From Oscillospiraceae bacterium UBA1230 (GTDB lineage: Bacteria; Bacillota; Clostridia; Oscillospirales; Oscillospiraceae), in assembly GCA_002309395.1 (NCBI GenBank), contig DBWU01000066.1, forward strand, positions 1-5,069: a stretch of DNA of 5,069 bases, in the 5' to 3' direction. The notes beneath the pieces were generated by a model that was given only the letters and a program-made list of their open reading frames with translations, was not told where the DNA came from and did no database searches. Below are positions 1 to 5,043 of this stretch, one piece after another (within the stretch, counting starts at the first letter, position 1; each line of letters opens with the position of its first letter). The position numbers and the translations under genes are program-made.

Positions 1-215
1 CCGCAGAATTCGTGTCCGATGATGGTGGGATTTTCCGCCACGTTGTTGGGCACACGCTTGTGGTCGCCGCCCTGGATCGCCGCCTTGTAGCTGGACATGC
101 AGATGCTGTCGGATACGATGCGCGCCAGGATCTCGTCGTCTTTGGGCCGGGGCAGTTCAAACTCCTCCAGCCGCAGGTCGTTTTTACCGTACAGTCTTAC
201 CGCTCTTGTTTTCAT
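1..215 (-). CDS. Zinc-dependent alcohol dehydrogenase family, L-sorbose-1-phosphate reductase-like (N-terminus only)
   Basis: Only the first 71 codons are present; the gene runs off the left edge. The translation begins MKTRAVRLYGKNDLRLEEF and matches the GroES-like N-terminal domain of medium-chain zinc dehydrogenases. Cys39 in SICMSS and His68-Glu69 in IIGHEFC sit where the catalytic-zinc Cys and His-Glu lie in this family. The opening, and the stretch around GGDHKRVPNNVAENP, resemble from memory L-sorbose-1-phosphate reductase (SorE), which reduces L-sorbose-1-phosphate to glucitol-6-phosphate with NAD(P)H in the cytoplasm. The start is well supported: GAGGAGGA lies at 223-230 with a 7-nt spacer, inside the end of the PHP gene, whose stop is 3 nt upstream. 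It is the fifth gene of the operon. The superfamily call is firm. The substrate is inferred, and the cofactor-binding domain is not visible. Confidence 0.85.
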   Translation of the reverse strand, partial: MKTRAVRLYGKNDLRLEEFELPRPKDDEILARIVSDSICMSSYKAAIQGGDHKRVPNNVAENPTIIGHEFC

Positions 216-218
216 GGT

Positions 219-1286
219 TTAGTCCTCCTCACGTTTTACCAGCGCCCACGCGGCGCTGACAAGATGTTGATAACGCTCCTGCGTCAGTTTCTCACAGATA
301 AAGCTCTGCCCCAGAGCATTCACGTCCTCGCCGGAGATCTGTATCAGATCGTTTTCACGGCACAGCTCCATCACCCGGGTGAGCTGTTCCTCCGTGTTGC
401 GGCTGGGCATGAAGGTGACGGCGTTTACGCCCCTTGCCTTCAAAAGCGCCACCAGCTCCGGCAGGAAAGAATCCTCGTATTTGGCGGCCTTCTTGTCGCC
501 GGTGGGGGAGGCGGTCACGTCGCCCAGATAGGCGTAGCAGAGGATCGCGTCGATCTCCCGGGCAAAACCCACCGCCGTAGAGAGATCCATCAGCTCGTCG
601 GCGGCAGGAATGAAGATCTGGGGCACCAGATCGCTCTTGAGCTTGCCCAGCAGCTTGTAGCGCTCCAGCTCGCCGCCCTCCGGCATCAGCTTGTACGTCA
701 GGGCGAACAGCAAATGCCGCTCGGTGACGGAGCCGCCGTCGGCGGCGTTGGAGAGGGGCAGTACGTCCCGGTCAAAGTCCAGATCCTGCCCGGTGACCCG
801 GTTGATATTTGCCACCATGGCGCGGTTGCGATCGTTGCGCTTTTGGCGCAGGGGCGCCAAAAAGTCCTGCACCTGGGTGAAATACCGGCTGCGGACGCTG
901 TGGAAGGTCATGTAGCCCACGCCGTCCTGATCGGGGTTATTGAGCCGCACGTGATCAAAGCCGGTGCCGGCATAATTGATCCGCGCCTCAAAACCGCAGG
1001 TGGCGCCCACCTTCGCCAGCTTCGCCGCCGCGCGGAACTCCGCCGCGCCGCCCATGCTGTCGTGATCCATGATACCTGCCACCGGCAGACCCGACTGACG
1101 GGCGAACCACACGGCGGCGGTGGGGGAGTAGGGCGAGAAGGAATAGGTGGTATGGATATGGTTGTTGGACAGCTCGCGCCGCATATGGGGCGGCGACTGC
1201 TCCGCGTCCAGCAGTTTTGCAAGATTGGCAAGGCGCTCCGATGCCGCAGGCGCGTTCAGCAGAGCGCGGATCTCCGCTTCCGTCAT
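219..1286 (-). CDS. PHP-domain protein (probable metal-dependent phosphoesterase)
   Basis: A 355-residue cytoplasmic protein without signal peptide or membrane segment. After about 38 helical N-terminal residues comes the PHP signature: HIH (43-45), DHD (74-76) and Glu100 in CGFE, the usual first metal ligands. His191 (TERHLLFAL) may match the later family histidine. PHP proteins are typically metal-dependent phosphoesterases, acting for example on histidinol phosphate or nucleotides. The canonical C-terminal motifs look altered: CYAYLGD (250-256) stands where many members have an AHP-like motif, and GEDVN (319-323) where many have GSDxH. D256 and D321 could still bind metal. The ATG overlaps the SDR stop by four bases (ATGA), implying translational coupling; AGGTGA at 1294-1299 is an adequate ribosome binding site. 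In a sugar operon it could remove phosphate from a pathway intermediate or dead-end product, but this is inference and the substrate is unknown. Confidence 0.88.
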   Translation of the reverse strand: MTEAEIRALLNAPAASERLANLAKLLDAEQSPPHMRRELSNNHIHTTYSFSPYSPTAAVWFARQSGLPVAGIMDHDSMGGAAEFRAAAKLAKVGATCGFEARINYAGTGFDHVRLNNPDQDGVGYMTFHSVRSRYFTQVQDFLAPLRQKRNDRNRAMVANINRVTGQDLDFDRDVLPLSNAADGGSVTERHLLFALTYKLMPEGGELERYKLLGKLKSDLVPQIFIPAADELMDLSTAVGFAREIDAILCYAYLGDVTASPTGDKKAAKYEDSFLPELVALLKARGVNAVTFMPSRNTEEQLTRVMELCRENDLIQISGEDVNALGQSFICEKLTQERYQHLVSAAWALVKREED

Positions 1287-2158
1287 GCCAGCATCACCTG
1301 CCCGCCTGTCACCGGGATCGCCTGACCCGTTTCATAGAGCTGCTCCACGCAGTAGAAGATGGCCTTTGCCACGTCCTCAGGGAGACAGCCGCGGTGGATG
1401 GGGGACTTGGAGAGATAGAACTCCTTCACGTCCTCCACCGTCTTGGCGCCGGGTACCTTGCCGGCGTTGAGGTACTGGACGAAAAGACCGCGCTCCGGGT
1501 CGGACCACAGGGGCCCGTCGTAGTAGTTGCCGGGGCAGATGGCGTTGACCTTGATCTGGTACGGCGCCAGCTCCAGCGCGAAGCTCTGGGTCAGCCCGAT
1601 GCCGCCAAACTTACTGCCGGCATAGGCAAAGTTGGCCTTGGAACCCACCAGGCCGGATTTGGAACTCATCTGCACGATGTCGTGCCAGAGGGTAGGATCG
1701 GCGGCAAACTGCGCCTTCATCACGGCGCTGGCGTATTTGGCGCACAGGAAATACCCCTTGTAGTTCACGGTGGTGACAAAATCAAAGGTCTGGGCGGTCA
1801 TAGCGTCCAGATCGCCCGCCTTGGCAACGCCGGCGTTGGCGAAGAACACGTCGATCCCGCCGAAGCGCTCCACCGTTGCCGCCATAAGAGATTTCACGCT
1901 CTCCTCATCGCCCACGTTTACGAAGGCGAAGTCGGCGCGCTCACCCAGCGCCTTGGCGGCGGCGACGCCGGTCTCGGCGTTCATATCCGCGATCATCACG
2001 CAGGCGCCTTCCCGGTACATCGCCTGGGCGATGCCGAAACCGAAGCCCTGGGCGCCGCCGGTGACCACGGCGATCTTGCCGCTCAGCCGCCCTGCCGTTT
2101 GGGGACGGTCATGTACTTTTTCCGCGGCGATTTTCAATGCCTCATCAAACGTTATCAT
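1283..2158 (-). CDS. SDR-family oxidoreductase, sorbitol-6-phosphate 2-dehydrogenase-like
   Basis: A 291-residue classical short-chain dehydrogenase with a Rossmann fold. It shows TGGAQGFG (33-40) for the dinucleotide, Asp58 after the second strand (favouring NAD over NADP), NAG (108-110), Asn132, and the catalytic Ser166, Tyr179 and Lys183 at the canonical 13- and 4-residue spacings. The N-terminal extension KVHDRPQTAGRLSGK and the C-terminal segment GLFVQYLNAGKVPGAKTVED resemble, from memory, proteins annotated as sorbitol-6-phosphate 2-dehydrogenase (glucitol-6-phosphate to fructose-6-phosphate). I chose the ATG at 2156-2158 over one 11 codons upstream because it has AGGAGG with an 8-nt spacer and gives an ATGA overlap with the aldolase stop; the longer frame would add residues with no family counterpart. 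The SDR class is certain. The precise polyol phosphate is not, and an aldehyde oxidation coupled to the aldolase is also possible. Confidence 0.93.
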   Translation of the reverse strand: MITFDEALKIAAEKVHDRPQTAGRLSGKIAVVTGGAQGFGFGIAQAMYREGACVMIADMNAETGVAAAKALGERADFAFVNVGDEESVKSLMAATVERFGGIDVFFANAGVAKAGDLDAMTAQTFDFVTTVNYKGYFLCAKYASAVMKAQFAADPTLWHDIVQMSSKSGLVGSKANFAYAGSKFGGIGLTQSFALELAPYQIKVNAICPGNYYDGPLWSDPERGLFVQYLNAGKVPGAKTVEDVKEFYLSKSPIHRGCLPEDVAKAIFYCVEQLYETGQAIPVTGGQVMLA

Positions 2159-2991
2159 GCCTGTTTCCTCCTGTAACTTTCCGCTTCCCAATGGGTAATG
2201 AACTGTATCATATCATCGGACATAGGCTTCTGGCCGCCGAAAGAGGCGGCGTAGTGGGCGATCTTCCGGGCGCTTGCCCAGCTCTGGCGCGCCACGTCGG
2301 TATCCGGCAGATCGGGACCGAGGCCGCAGTAGACGATGTGATCCGGGGTAAAAGGCCCCTTGAGGGACGGCTCCGTGTCCAGCGCCGGGTCGTAACCGGC
2401 GGCGATGGCGCCGTCCAGCCTGGTGAGCATATCCGTGAGCATGGCGCCCAACCGCTCCGGCGTGTCGGCGGCGAAAAAGACGCCGTGGTTTTGCAGCAGC
2501 ACCGTGTCGGCGCCTTGCAGGATCTTCTCGCGCACCTTCATCGCCAGAATATAGCCGGGGCGGCACTCCTCGATCCACGCCGCCTGCGGGAACAGACGCC
2601 GCGCCTCCGCCTCGCCGTTTTGAGAGCAGGTGAGACCGTTGACCTTGTTGGGGTGCAGGTGCAGAACGTACCGCTGGGGGAACAGCGCGTGCAAAAGCGT
2701 TTCCACGCTGGGGCGCTTATGCTCCTCGCCCGGCAGACGGGCGGCCAGAATATCCGCCAGGAACTCGGCTTCCCGAGCCGCGTCCTCTTGGGGATACGCT
2801 TTTTCCGTGATCTTCATGAGTTTTGCCATGTCCAGCGCCACGAACTCCTCCGCGCGGATGGACGCGAGCGCCGTGCCGGAGCCTTTGACGAACAGCACAC
2901 CGTTTTCCTTCATGGACGTGTTGCCGCCGCCGGCGACCACCAGTTCGGGGTCGGCGCCGTAAAAGTTGGAAAATGCCACCAGTTGTTTCAT
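2155..2991 (-). CDS. Class II aldolase/adducin family protein
   Basis: A 278-residue cytoplasmic class II (zinc) aldolase. The phosphate-binding GGGNTS motif lies at 21-26 and KGSG at 36-39. Glu97 in RPSVETLLHALFP is the likely catalytic acid/base. HLHP gives His111 and His113, and LLQNHG gives His169; together these form the expected three-His metal site. Relatives (fuculose-, rhamnulose- and ribulose-phosphate aldolases and epimerases) cleave a ketose-1-phosphate to DHAP plus an aldehyde, or epimerise a pentulose phosphate. The GGGNTS and C-terminal HWEAESYRRK patterns look closest to the aldolase half of bifunctional aldolase/short-chain dehydrogenase proteins (YuxG and RhaEW types), although this protein is shorter than those aldolase halves. 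The start has GGGAGGG at 2996-3002, 4 nt upstream, and lies 28 bp after the regulator stop. It is the first enzyme gene of the operon and overlaps the SDR by ATGA. The substrate cannot be deduced from sequence. Confidence 0.92.
   Translation of the reverse strand: MKQLVAFSNFYGADPELVVAGGGNTSMKENGVLFVKGSGTALASIRAEEFVALDMAKLMKITEKAYPQEDAAREAEFLADILAARLPGEEHKRPSVETLLHALFPQRYVLHLHPNKVNGLTCSQNGEAEARRLFPQAAWIEECRPGYILAMKVREKILQGADTVLLQNHGVFFAADTPERLGAMLTDMLTRLDGAIAAGYDPALDTEPSLKGPFTPDHIVYCGLGPDLPDTDVARQSWASARKIAHYAASFGGQKPMSDDMIQFITHWEAESYRRKQA
2167..2172 (-). promoter_or_regulatory. Ribosome binding site fixing the SDR start
   Basis: AGGAGG, a full Shine-Dalgarno core, lies 8 nt before the ATG at 2156-2158 and inside the last codons of the aldolase gene. 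It decides against the upstream ATG at 2189-2191. Confidence 0.85.
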
Positions 2992-3019
2992 AATACCCTC
3001 CCGCTATTGAAAAAGATTT

Positions 3020-3778
3020 TTACGGTACGAAAAGAAAGGGGACGTCCCACCGGGCGAACGAGGCGGCACGGCTGTCCTCCGGCGACAGATCGGTGACCAC
3101 CGTATACAGCTCGTCGGGCCGGCACACGGAGGCAAAGGCGCGGCGCCCGATCTTCCGGCTGTCCGCCGCCAGAACGGTGCGCTCGGCACTTTGCAGCATG
3201 GCGCGCTTGATACGGGCGCTGTCCTCCGCCACGTCGGATACGCCGCGGATAGCATCCACGCCGGCGCAGGAGATCACCGCCCAGTCGGTGTGATAGTCGG
3301 TCAAAAACGACTCCGCCTTGGCGCCGGAGAGGGAAAGGCTGGGCAGTTTCAACGCACCGCCGGAGAGCAGGACGGTCCAATCCGCCCGATCCGCCAGCAG
3401 CAGCGTGATCTCCAGCGAGTTGGTGATCACCGTCAGATGTTTTTTCTCCGGCAGTGCCTGCGCAACAAAGACGGCGGTGGAGCTGTCATCCAGCATCACA
3501 CTGTCGCCGTCGGAAATCAGCTCCGCCACCGCCGCGGCAATGCGGCGCTTGGCGGATACGTTCGATTTTTTGCGGACGTTGTAGGGCAGTTCCCGACCGC
3601 CGGTGAAGGAGGCGCCGCCGTAACAGCGCCGGGCAAAACCCTCCGCCTCCAGCTTCTCCAGATCGCGCCGGATCGTCTCCTCCGACACGCCGAACACGCC
3701 GCTGAGGTGAGAGACCAATACGCGCCCGTCCTTCTCCAGACGGCTTAAAATATCGTCCCGCCGTTCCCCTGCCAGCAT
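3020..3778 (-). CDS. DeoR/GlpR-family transcriptional regulator, first gene of the sugar operon
   Basis: A 252-residue DeoR-family repressor of normal length. Residues 5-55 form the winged helix, with the recognition segment VSEETIRRDLEKLEAEG (31-47) and the wing RRCYGGA (50-56). Residues 75-245 are the DeoRC sensor fold, related to ribose-5-phosphate isomerase, with DDSST (97-101), TNS (119-121), LSGG (138-141), AGVD (172-175) and AADSRKIG (204-211). These loops normally hold a phosphorylated sugar whose binding relieves repression. The ATG at 3776-3778 is set by AAGGAGG at 3786-3792 with a 7-nt spacer. It heads the operon 28 bp before the aldolase, so it most likely autoregulates and senses a phosphorylated intermediate of this pathway. 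DDSST replaces the more common aGTT form of that loop, also present in the neighbouring regulator, so the two probably sense different ligands. The family call is firm; ligand and operator are inferred. Confidence 0.94.
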   Translation of the reverse strand: MLAGERRDDILSRLEKDGRVLVSHLSGVFGVSEETIRRDLEKLEAEGFARRCYGGASFTGGRELPYNVRKKSNVSAKRRIAAAVAELISDGDSVMLDDSSTAVFVAQALPEKKHLTVITNSLEITLLLADRADWTVLLSGGALKLPSLSLSGAKAESFLTDYHTDWAVISCAGVDAIRGVSDVAEDSARIKRAMLQSAERTVLAADSRKIGRRAFASVCRPDELYTVVTDLSPEDSRAASFARWDVPFLFVP

Positions 3779-3816
3779 ACGCGCACCTCCTTGTCTCCCA
3801 TGTTGGACTTAACAGA

Positions 3817-3845
3817 AGAATACCCCAATTCCCCCGATTTGTCAA
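3817..3845 (-). promoter_or_regulatory. Sigma-A-type promoter of the deoR-aldolase-SDR-PHP-dehydrogenase operon
   Basis: Read on the minus strand, a perfect -35 TTGACA (3840-3845) is followed after exactly 17 nt by TATTCT (3817-3822, 4 of 6 to consensus). Transcription would start near 3810, giving a leader of about 32 nt before the regulator ATG. No convincing promoter was found further down the operon, where the gene gaps are 28 bp, overlaps, or 3 bp. Confidence 0.72.
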
Positions 3846-3866
3846 GGCAGATACGGAAAAACAAGG

Positions 3867-3904
3867 AAATCCCACAAAAAAATATGTTAGGTTTTGTGGG
3901 ATTT
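3867..3904. repeat. 13-bp perfect inverted repeat, candidate operator
   Basis: AAATCCCACAAAA (3867-3879) is followed by a 12-nt AT-rich spacer and its exact reverse complement (3892-3904). It lies 21 bp upstream of the -35 box of the operon promoter, in the gap between the upstream terminator and that promoter. The position suits a regulator binding site, most simply for the DeoR protein encoded just downstream. It does not resemble the AAACG/CGTTT motifs near the other regulator. If transcribed from further upstream it could also form an RNA hairpin, but there is no good U-tract for a terminator. Confidence 0.6.
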
Positions 3905-3909
3905 GACAA
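3881..3909 (-). promoter_or_regulatory. Possible second, upstream promoter overlapping the inverted repeat
   Basis: On the minus strand TTGTCA (3904-3909, 5 of 6) is separated by 17 nt from CATATT (3881-3886, 4 of 6). The boxes interlock with the 13-bp inverted repeat, so a protein bound to the repeat would block this promoter. The match is modest and could be chance in AT-rich sequence. Confidence 0.25.
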
Positions 3910-3947
3910 CGGGGTGACGGAGGGCGTTCCAGCGGCTGGCGGAGGGC

Positions 3948-3986
3948 AAAAAAAGACTGCCGCAAACACAACGGTTTTGCGGCAGT
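3948..3986 (-). terminator. Intrinsic terminator of the upstream DeoR-family gene
   Basis: On the minus strand ACTGCCGCAAA (3976-3986) pairs perfectly over 11 bp with TTTGCGGCAGT (3956-3966) across a 9-nt loop. One C and seven consecutive T follow (3948-3954). It begins 28 bp after the stop codon of the gene at 4014-4778, so that regulator is transcribed separately from the operon below. The plus-strand side has only four T, so it is mainly one-directional. Confidence 0.9.
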
Positions 3987-4013
3987 TTTCCCGTATCTTG
4001 CGCGCCGTGCCGG

Positions 4014-4778
4014 TCACACGGTGATGACGTTGGGCACGGTCTTTTTCAGCTTGCCGATCTCCTCCGCCTGTTCCGGATCGTCGGTGGTGATCACGTAGTC
4101 GATCTGGCGCGCGTCGGAGATCTTGGCAAAGGCGATGCGCCCCAGCTTGGTGGAGTCGGCGGCGATGATCTTGGTCTTGGCGTGGGAGAGCATGGTCCGG
4201 TCGATCTCCACCTCCCGGTTATAATAGGTGGTCATGCCCGCGTCGGCGGAGATGCCGTCCACCGAGAGGATCAGCTTGTCGGCGTGGTATTTTTGCAGTT
4301 GGGCGATGGCGTCGTCCCCGTAGGTGAACTGATACTTGAAATTCACCTGACCACCCAGCAGCACCACCGTGAAGTTGGGGTTGGCGCCCGCCTCCAGCGC
4401 GATCGCCATGGAGTTGGTGACAATGCTCACGTTCAGATGGGCAGGGATCATACGAAAGGCGGTCAGCGTGGTGGTTCCGGCATTGAGCATGATCACGTCG
4501 TTCTCCCGGATCATGCCTACGATCGCCTCGGAGATGTTCTTTTTCTGCTCCTGATTGACGCTCAAACGCTCCTGCATGGACATATTATAGTAGGTTTTGT
4601 AACAACTCACCGCGCCGCCGTGCACCCGGGAGAGAAGGCCCTTGGACTCCAGATCCGAAAGATCCATACGGATCGTCACGTCGGAGATACCGAACAGGCG
4701 GCTCAACTCGTTCACGTAGACGCGCCCGTCCCGATGGAGCATCTTCAAGATCTCCTGCTTGCGCTCAAAAACGTCCAT
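4014..4778 (-). CDS. DeoR/GlpR-family transcriptional regulator, monocistronic
   Basis: A 254-residue DeoR-family regulator. The helix-turn-helix spans about 18-44 with recognition segment ISDVTIRMDLSDLE (31-44) and wing RVHGGA (51-56). The sensor domain has LNAGTTT (98-104), TNS (121-123), LLGG (140-143), VDGIS (173-177) and AADSTKLGR (206-214), as in sugar-phosphate-responsive repressors. I chose the ATG at 4776-4778, preceded by GAGG with an 8-nt spacer, rather than a TTG 16 codons upstream, because the upstream residues have no family counterpart and that TTG lies in the candidate operator. It has its own promoter and terminator and is a single-gene unit. It may control the operon below, the unit beyond the right edge, or itself. 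Its recognition helix and ligand loop differ from those of the other DeoR protein, so the two are unlikely to be redundant. The target is unknown. Confidence 0.94.
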   Translation of the reverse strand: MDVFERKQEILKMLHRDGRVYVNELSRLFGISDVTIRMDLSDLESKGLLSRVHGGAVSCYKTYYNMSMQERLSVNQEQKKNISEAIVGMIRENDVIMLNAGTTTLTAFRMIPAHLNVSIVTNSMAIALEAGANPNFTVVLLGGQVNFKYQFTYGDDAIAQLQKYHADKLILSVDGISADAGMTTYYNREVEIDRTMLSHAKTKIIAADSTKLGRIAFAKISDARQIDYVITTDDPEQAEEIGKLKKTVPNVITV

Positions 4779-4786
4779 GGTTCCAA

Positions 4787-4790
4787 CCTC
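4787..4790 (-). promoter_or_regulatory. Ribosome binding site fixing the start of the monocistronic DeoR gene
   Basis: GAGG on the minus strand, 8 nt before the ATG at 4776-4778. It supports the shorter 254-residue protein over a longer TTG-initiated frame. Confidence 0.7.
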
Positions 4791-4823
4791 GTTTCTATGA
4801 CGGAATCTTACCGCGGTCTCCTG

Positions 4824-4838
4824 CAAACGTTTCGTTTG
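4824..4838. promoter_or_regulatory. Candidate DeoR-type operator in the leader of the monocistronic regulator
   Basis: CAAACG (4824-4829) and CGTTTG (4833-4838) form a perfect dyad around TTT. A further AAAACG lies at 4843-4848, so the AAACG/CGTTT core occurs three times within 25 bp. The dyad sits about 11-26 nt downstream of the predicted transcription start, a position where a bound repressor would block transcription. AT-rich repeats with a CGTTT-like core are plausible for DeoR-family sites. Autoregulation is inferred. Confidence 0.5.
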
Positions 4839-4855
4839 AAAGAAAACGCAAGTGC

Positions 4856-4884
4856 ATTATACAAGGCTGAACGGAAAAAAGCAA
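4856..4884 (-). promoter_or_regulatory. Promoter of the monocistronic DeoR-family gene
   Basis: A perfect -10 TATAAT (4856-4861, minus strand) is preceded after 17 nt by TTGCTT (4879-4884), which keeps the TTG of the -35 consensus but is otherwise weak. Transcription would start near 4849, leaving a leader of about 71 nt that contains the candidate operator. Confidence 0.7.
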
Positions 4885-4907
4885 GAAAATTCGGAAAAAG
4901 CGAAATG

Positions 4908-4934
4908 AAAAAAGGACTGCCGGAGGAGGCAGTC
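4908..4934 (-). terminator. Intrinsic terminator of a transcript entering from beyond the right edge
   Basis: On the minus strand GACTGCC (4928-4934) pairs with GGCAGTC (4915-4921) across a six-base loop. CC and six consecutive T follow (4908-4913). The downstream promoter begins only about 24 bp later, so this is a clean boundary between transcription units. Confidence 0.8.
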
Positions 4935-4941
4935 TTGAGAC

Positions 4942-4972
4942 TGTCAAAAAACGGCAGAGCCGTTTTTTGACA
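4942..4972. terminator. Perfect 14-bp palindrome, probable bidirectional terminator
   Basis: TGTCAAAAAACGGC (4942-4955), a 3-nt loop, then its exact reverse complement (4959-4972). On both strands this gives an A6 tract, a GC-rich ACGGC/GCCGT stem and a T6 tract, the form of a bidirectional intrinsic terminator. On the minus strand it precedes a second terminator by only a few bases, a tandem arrangement. The long perfect symmetry, extended by TGTC/GACA flanks, also fits a dispersed palindromic repeat. Confidence 0.7.
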
Positions 4973-4980
4973 AAAGGGTT

Positions 4981-5043
4981 GCAGCCTACTGCGCGCACTC
5001 ATGGTGCGCCCATGGCGCACCATTCGCACACTTCGTAGTCTGC
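4981..5043 (-). other. Long bulge-free imperfect hairpin, possible structured RNA or repeat element
   Basis: Read on the minus strand, the segment folds symmetrically about 5011-5013. It has a 4-bp outer stem, a 1x1 mismatch, 4 bp, a 3x3 internal loop, 6 bp with three G-U pairs, a 2x2 GA/GA internal loop, then a perfect 10-bp stem (5014-5023 with 5001-5010) closed by a 3-nt loop. That is 24 pairs with no bulge. The three wobble pairs and the tandem GA exist only in minus-strand RNA; the plus-strand copy would have mismatches there. It lies 8 nt before the bidirectional terminator, so it could be the 3' end of a small RNA, an mRNA 3' UTR, or part of a palindromic repeat or mobile-element end. 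No known RNA family is recognised. Confidence 0.45.

Noticed and set aside
12..1325. A 437-codon open frame on the plus strand
   Set aside because: It lies antisense to the PHP gene and runs into the dehydrogenase and SDR genes. Its His/Arg/Gly/Val-rich composition is typical of the shadow of a GC-rich gene, and no motif or ribosome binding site supports it.
1217..3096. Two plus-strand frames of about 319 codons opposite the SDR and aldolase
   Set aside because: Antisense shadows of genes with complete catalytic motifs; no recognisable domain and no start signals.
3929..3939. CCAGC-G-GCTGG dyad
   Set aside because: Short, GC-rich, with a 1-nt centre that cannot form a hairpin loop. It is probably chance.
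4779..4826. A 16-residue N-terminal extension of the monocistronic DeoR protein from a TTG
   Set aside because: The TTG lies in the candidate operator dyad close to the predicted transcription start. The extension has no family match and the internal ATG has a good ribosome binding site.
4942..4947. TTGACA within the palindrome as a -35 box
   Set aside because: No acceptable -10 sequence lies 16-18 nt downstream on the minus strand; the match is a by-product of the palindrome.
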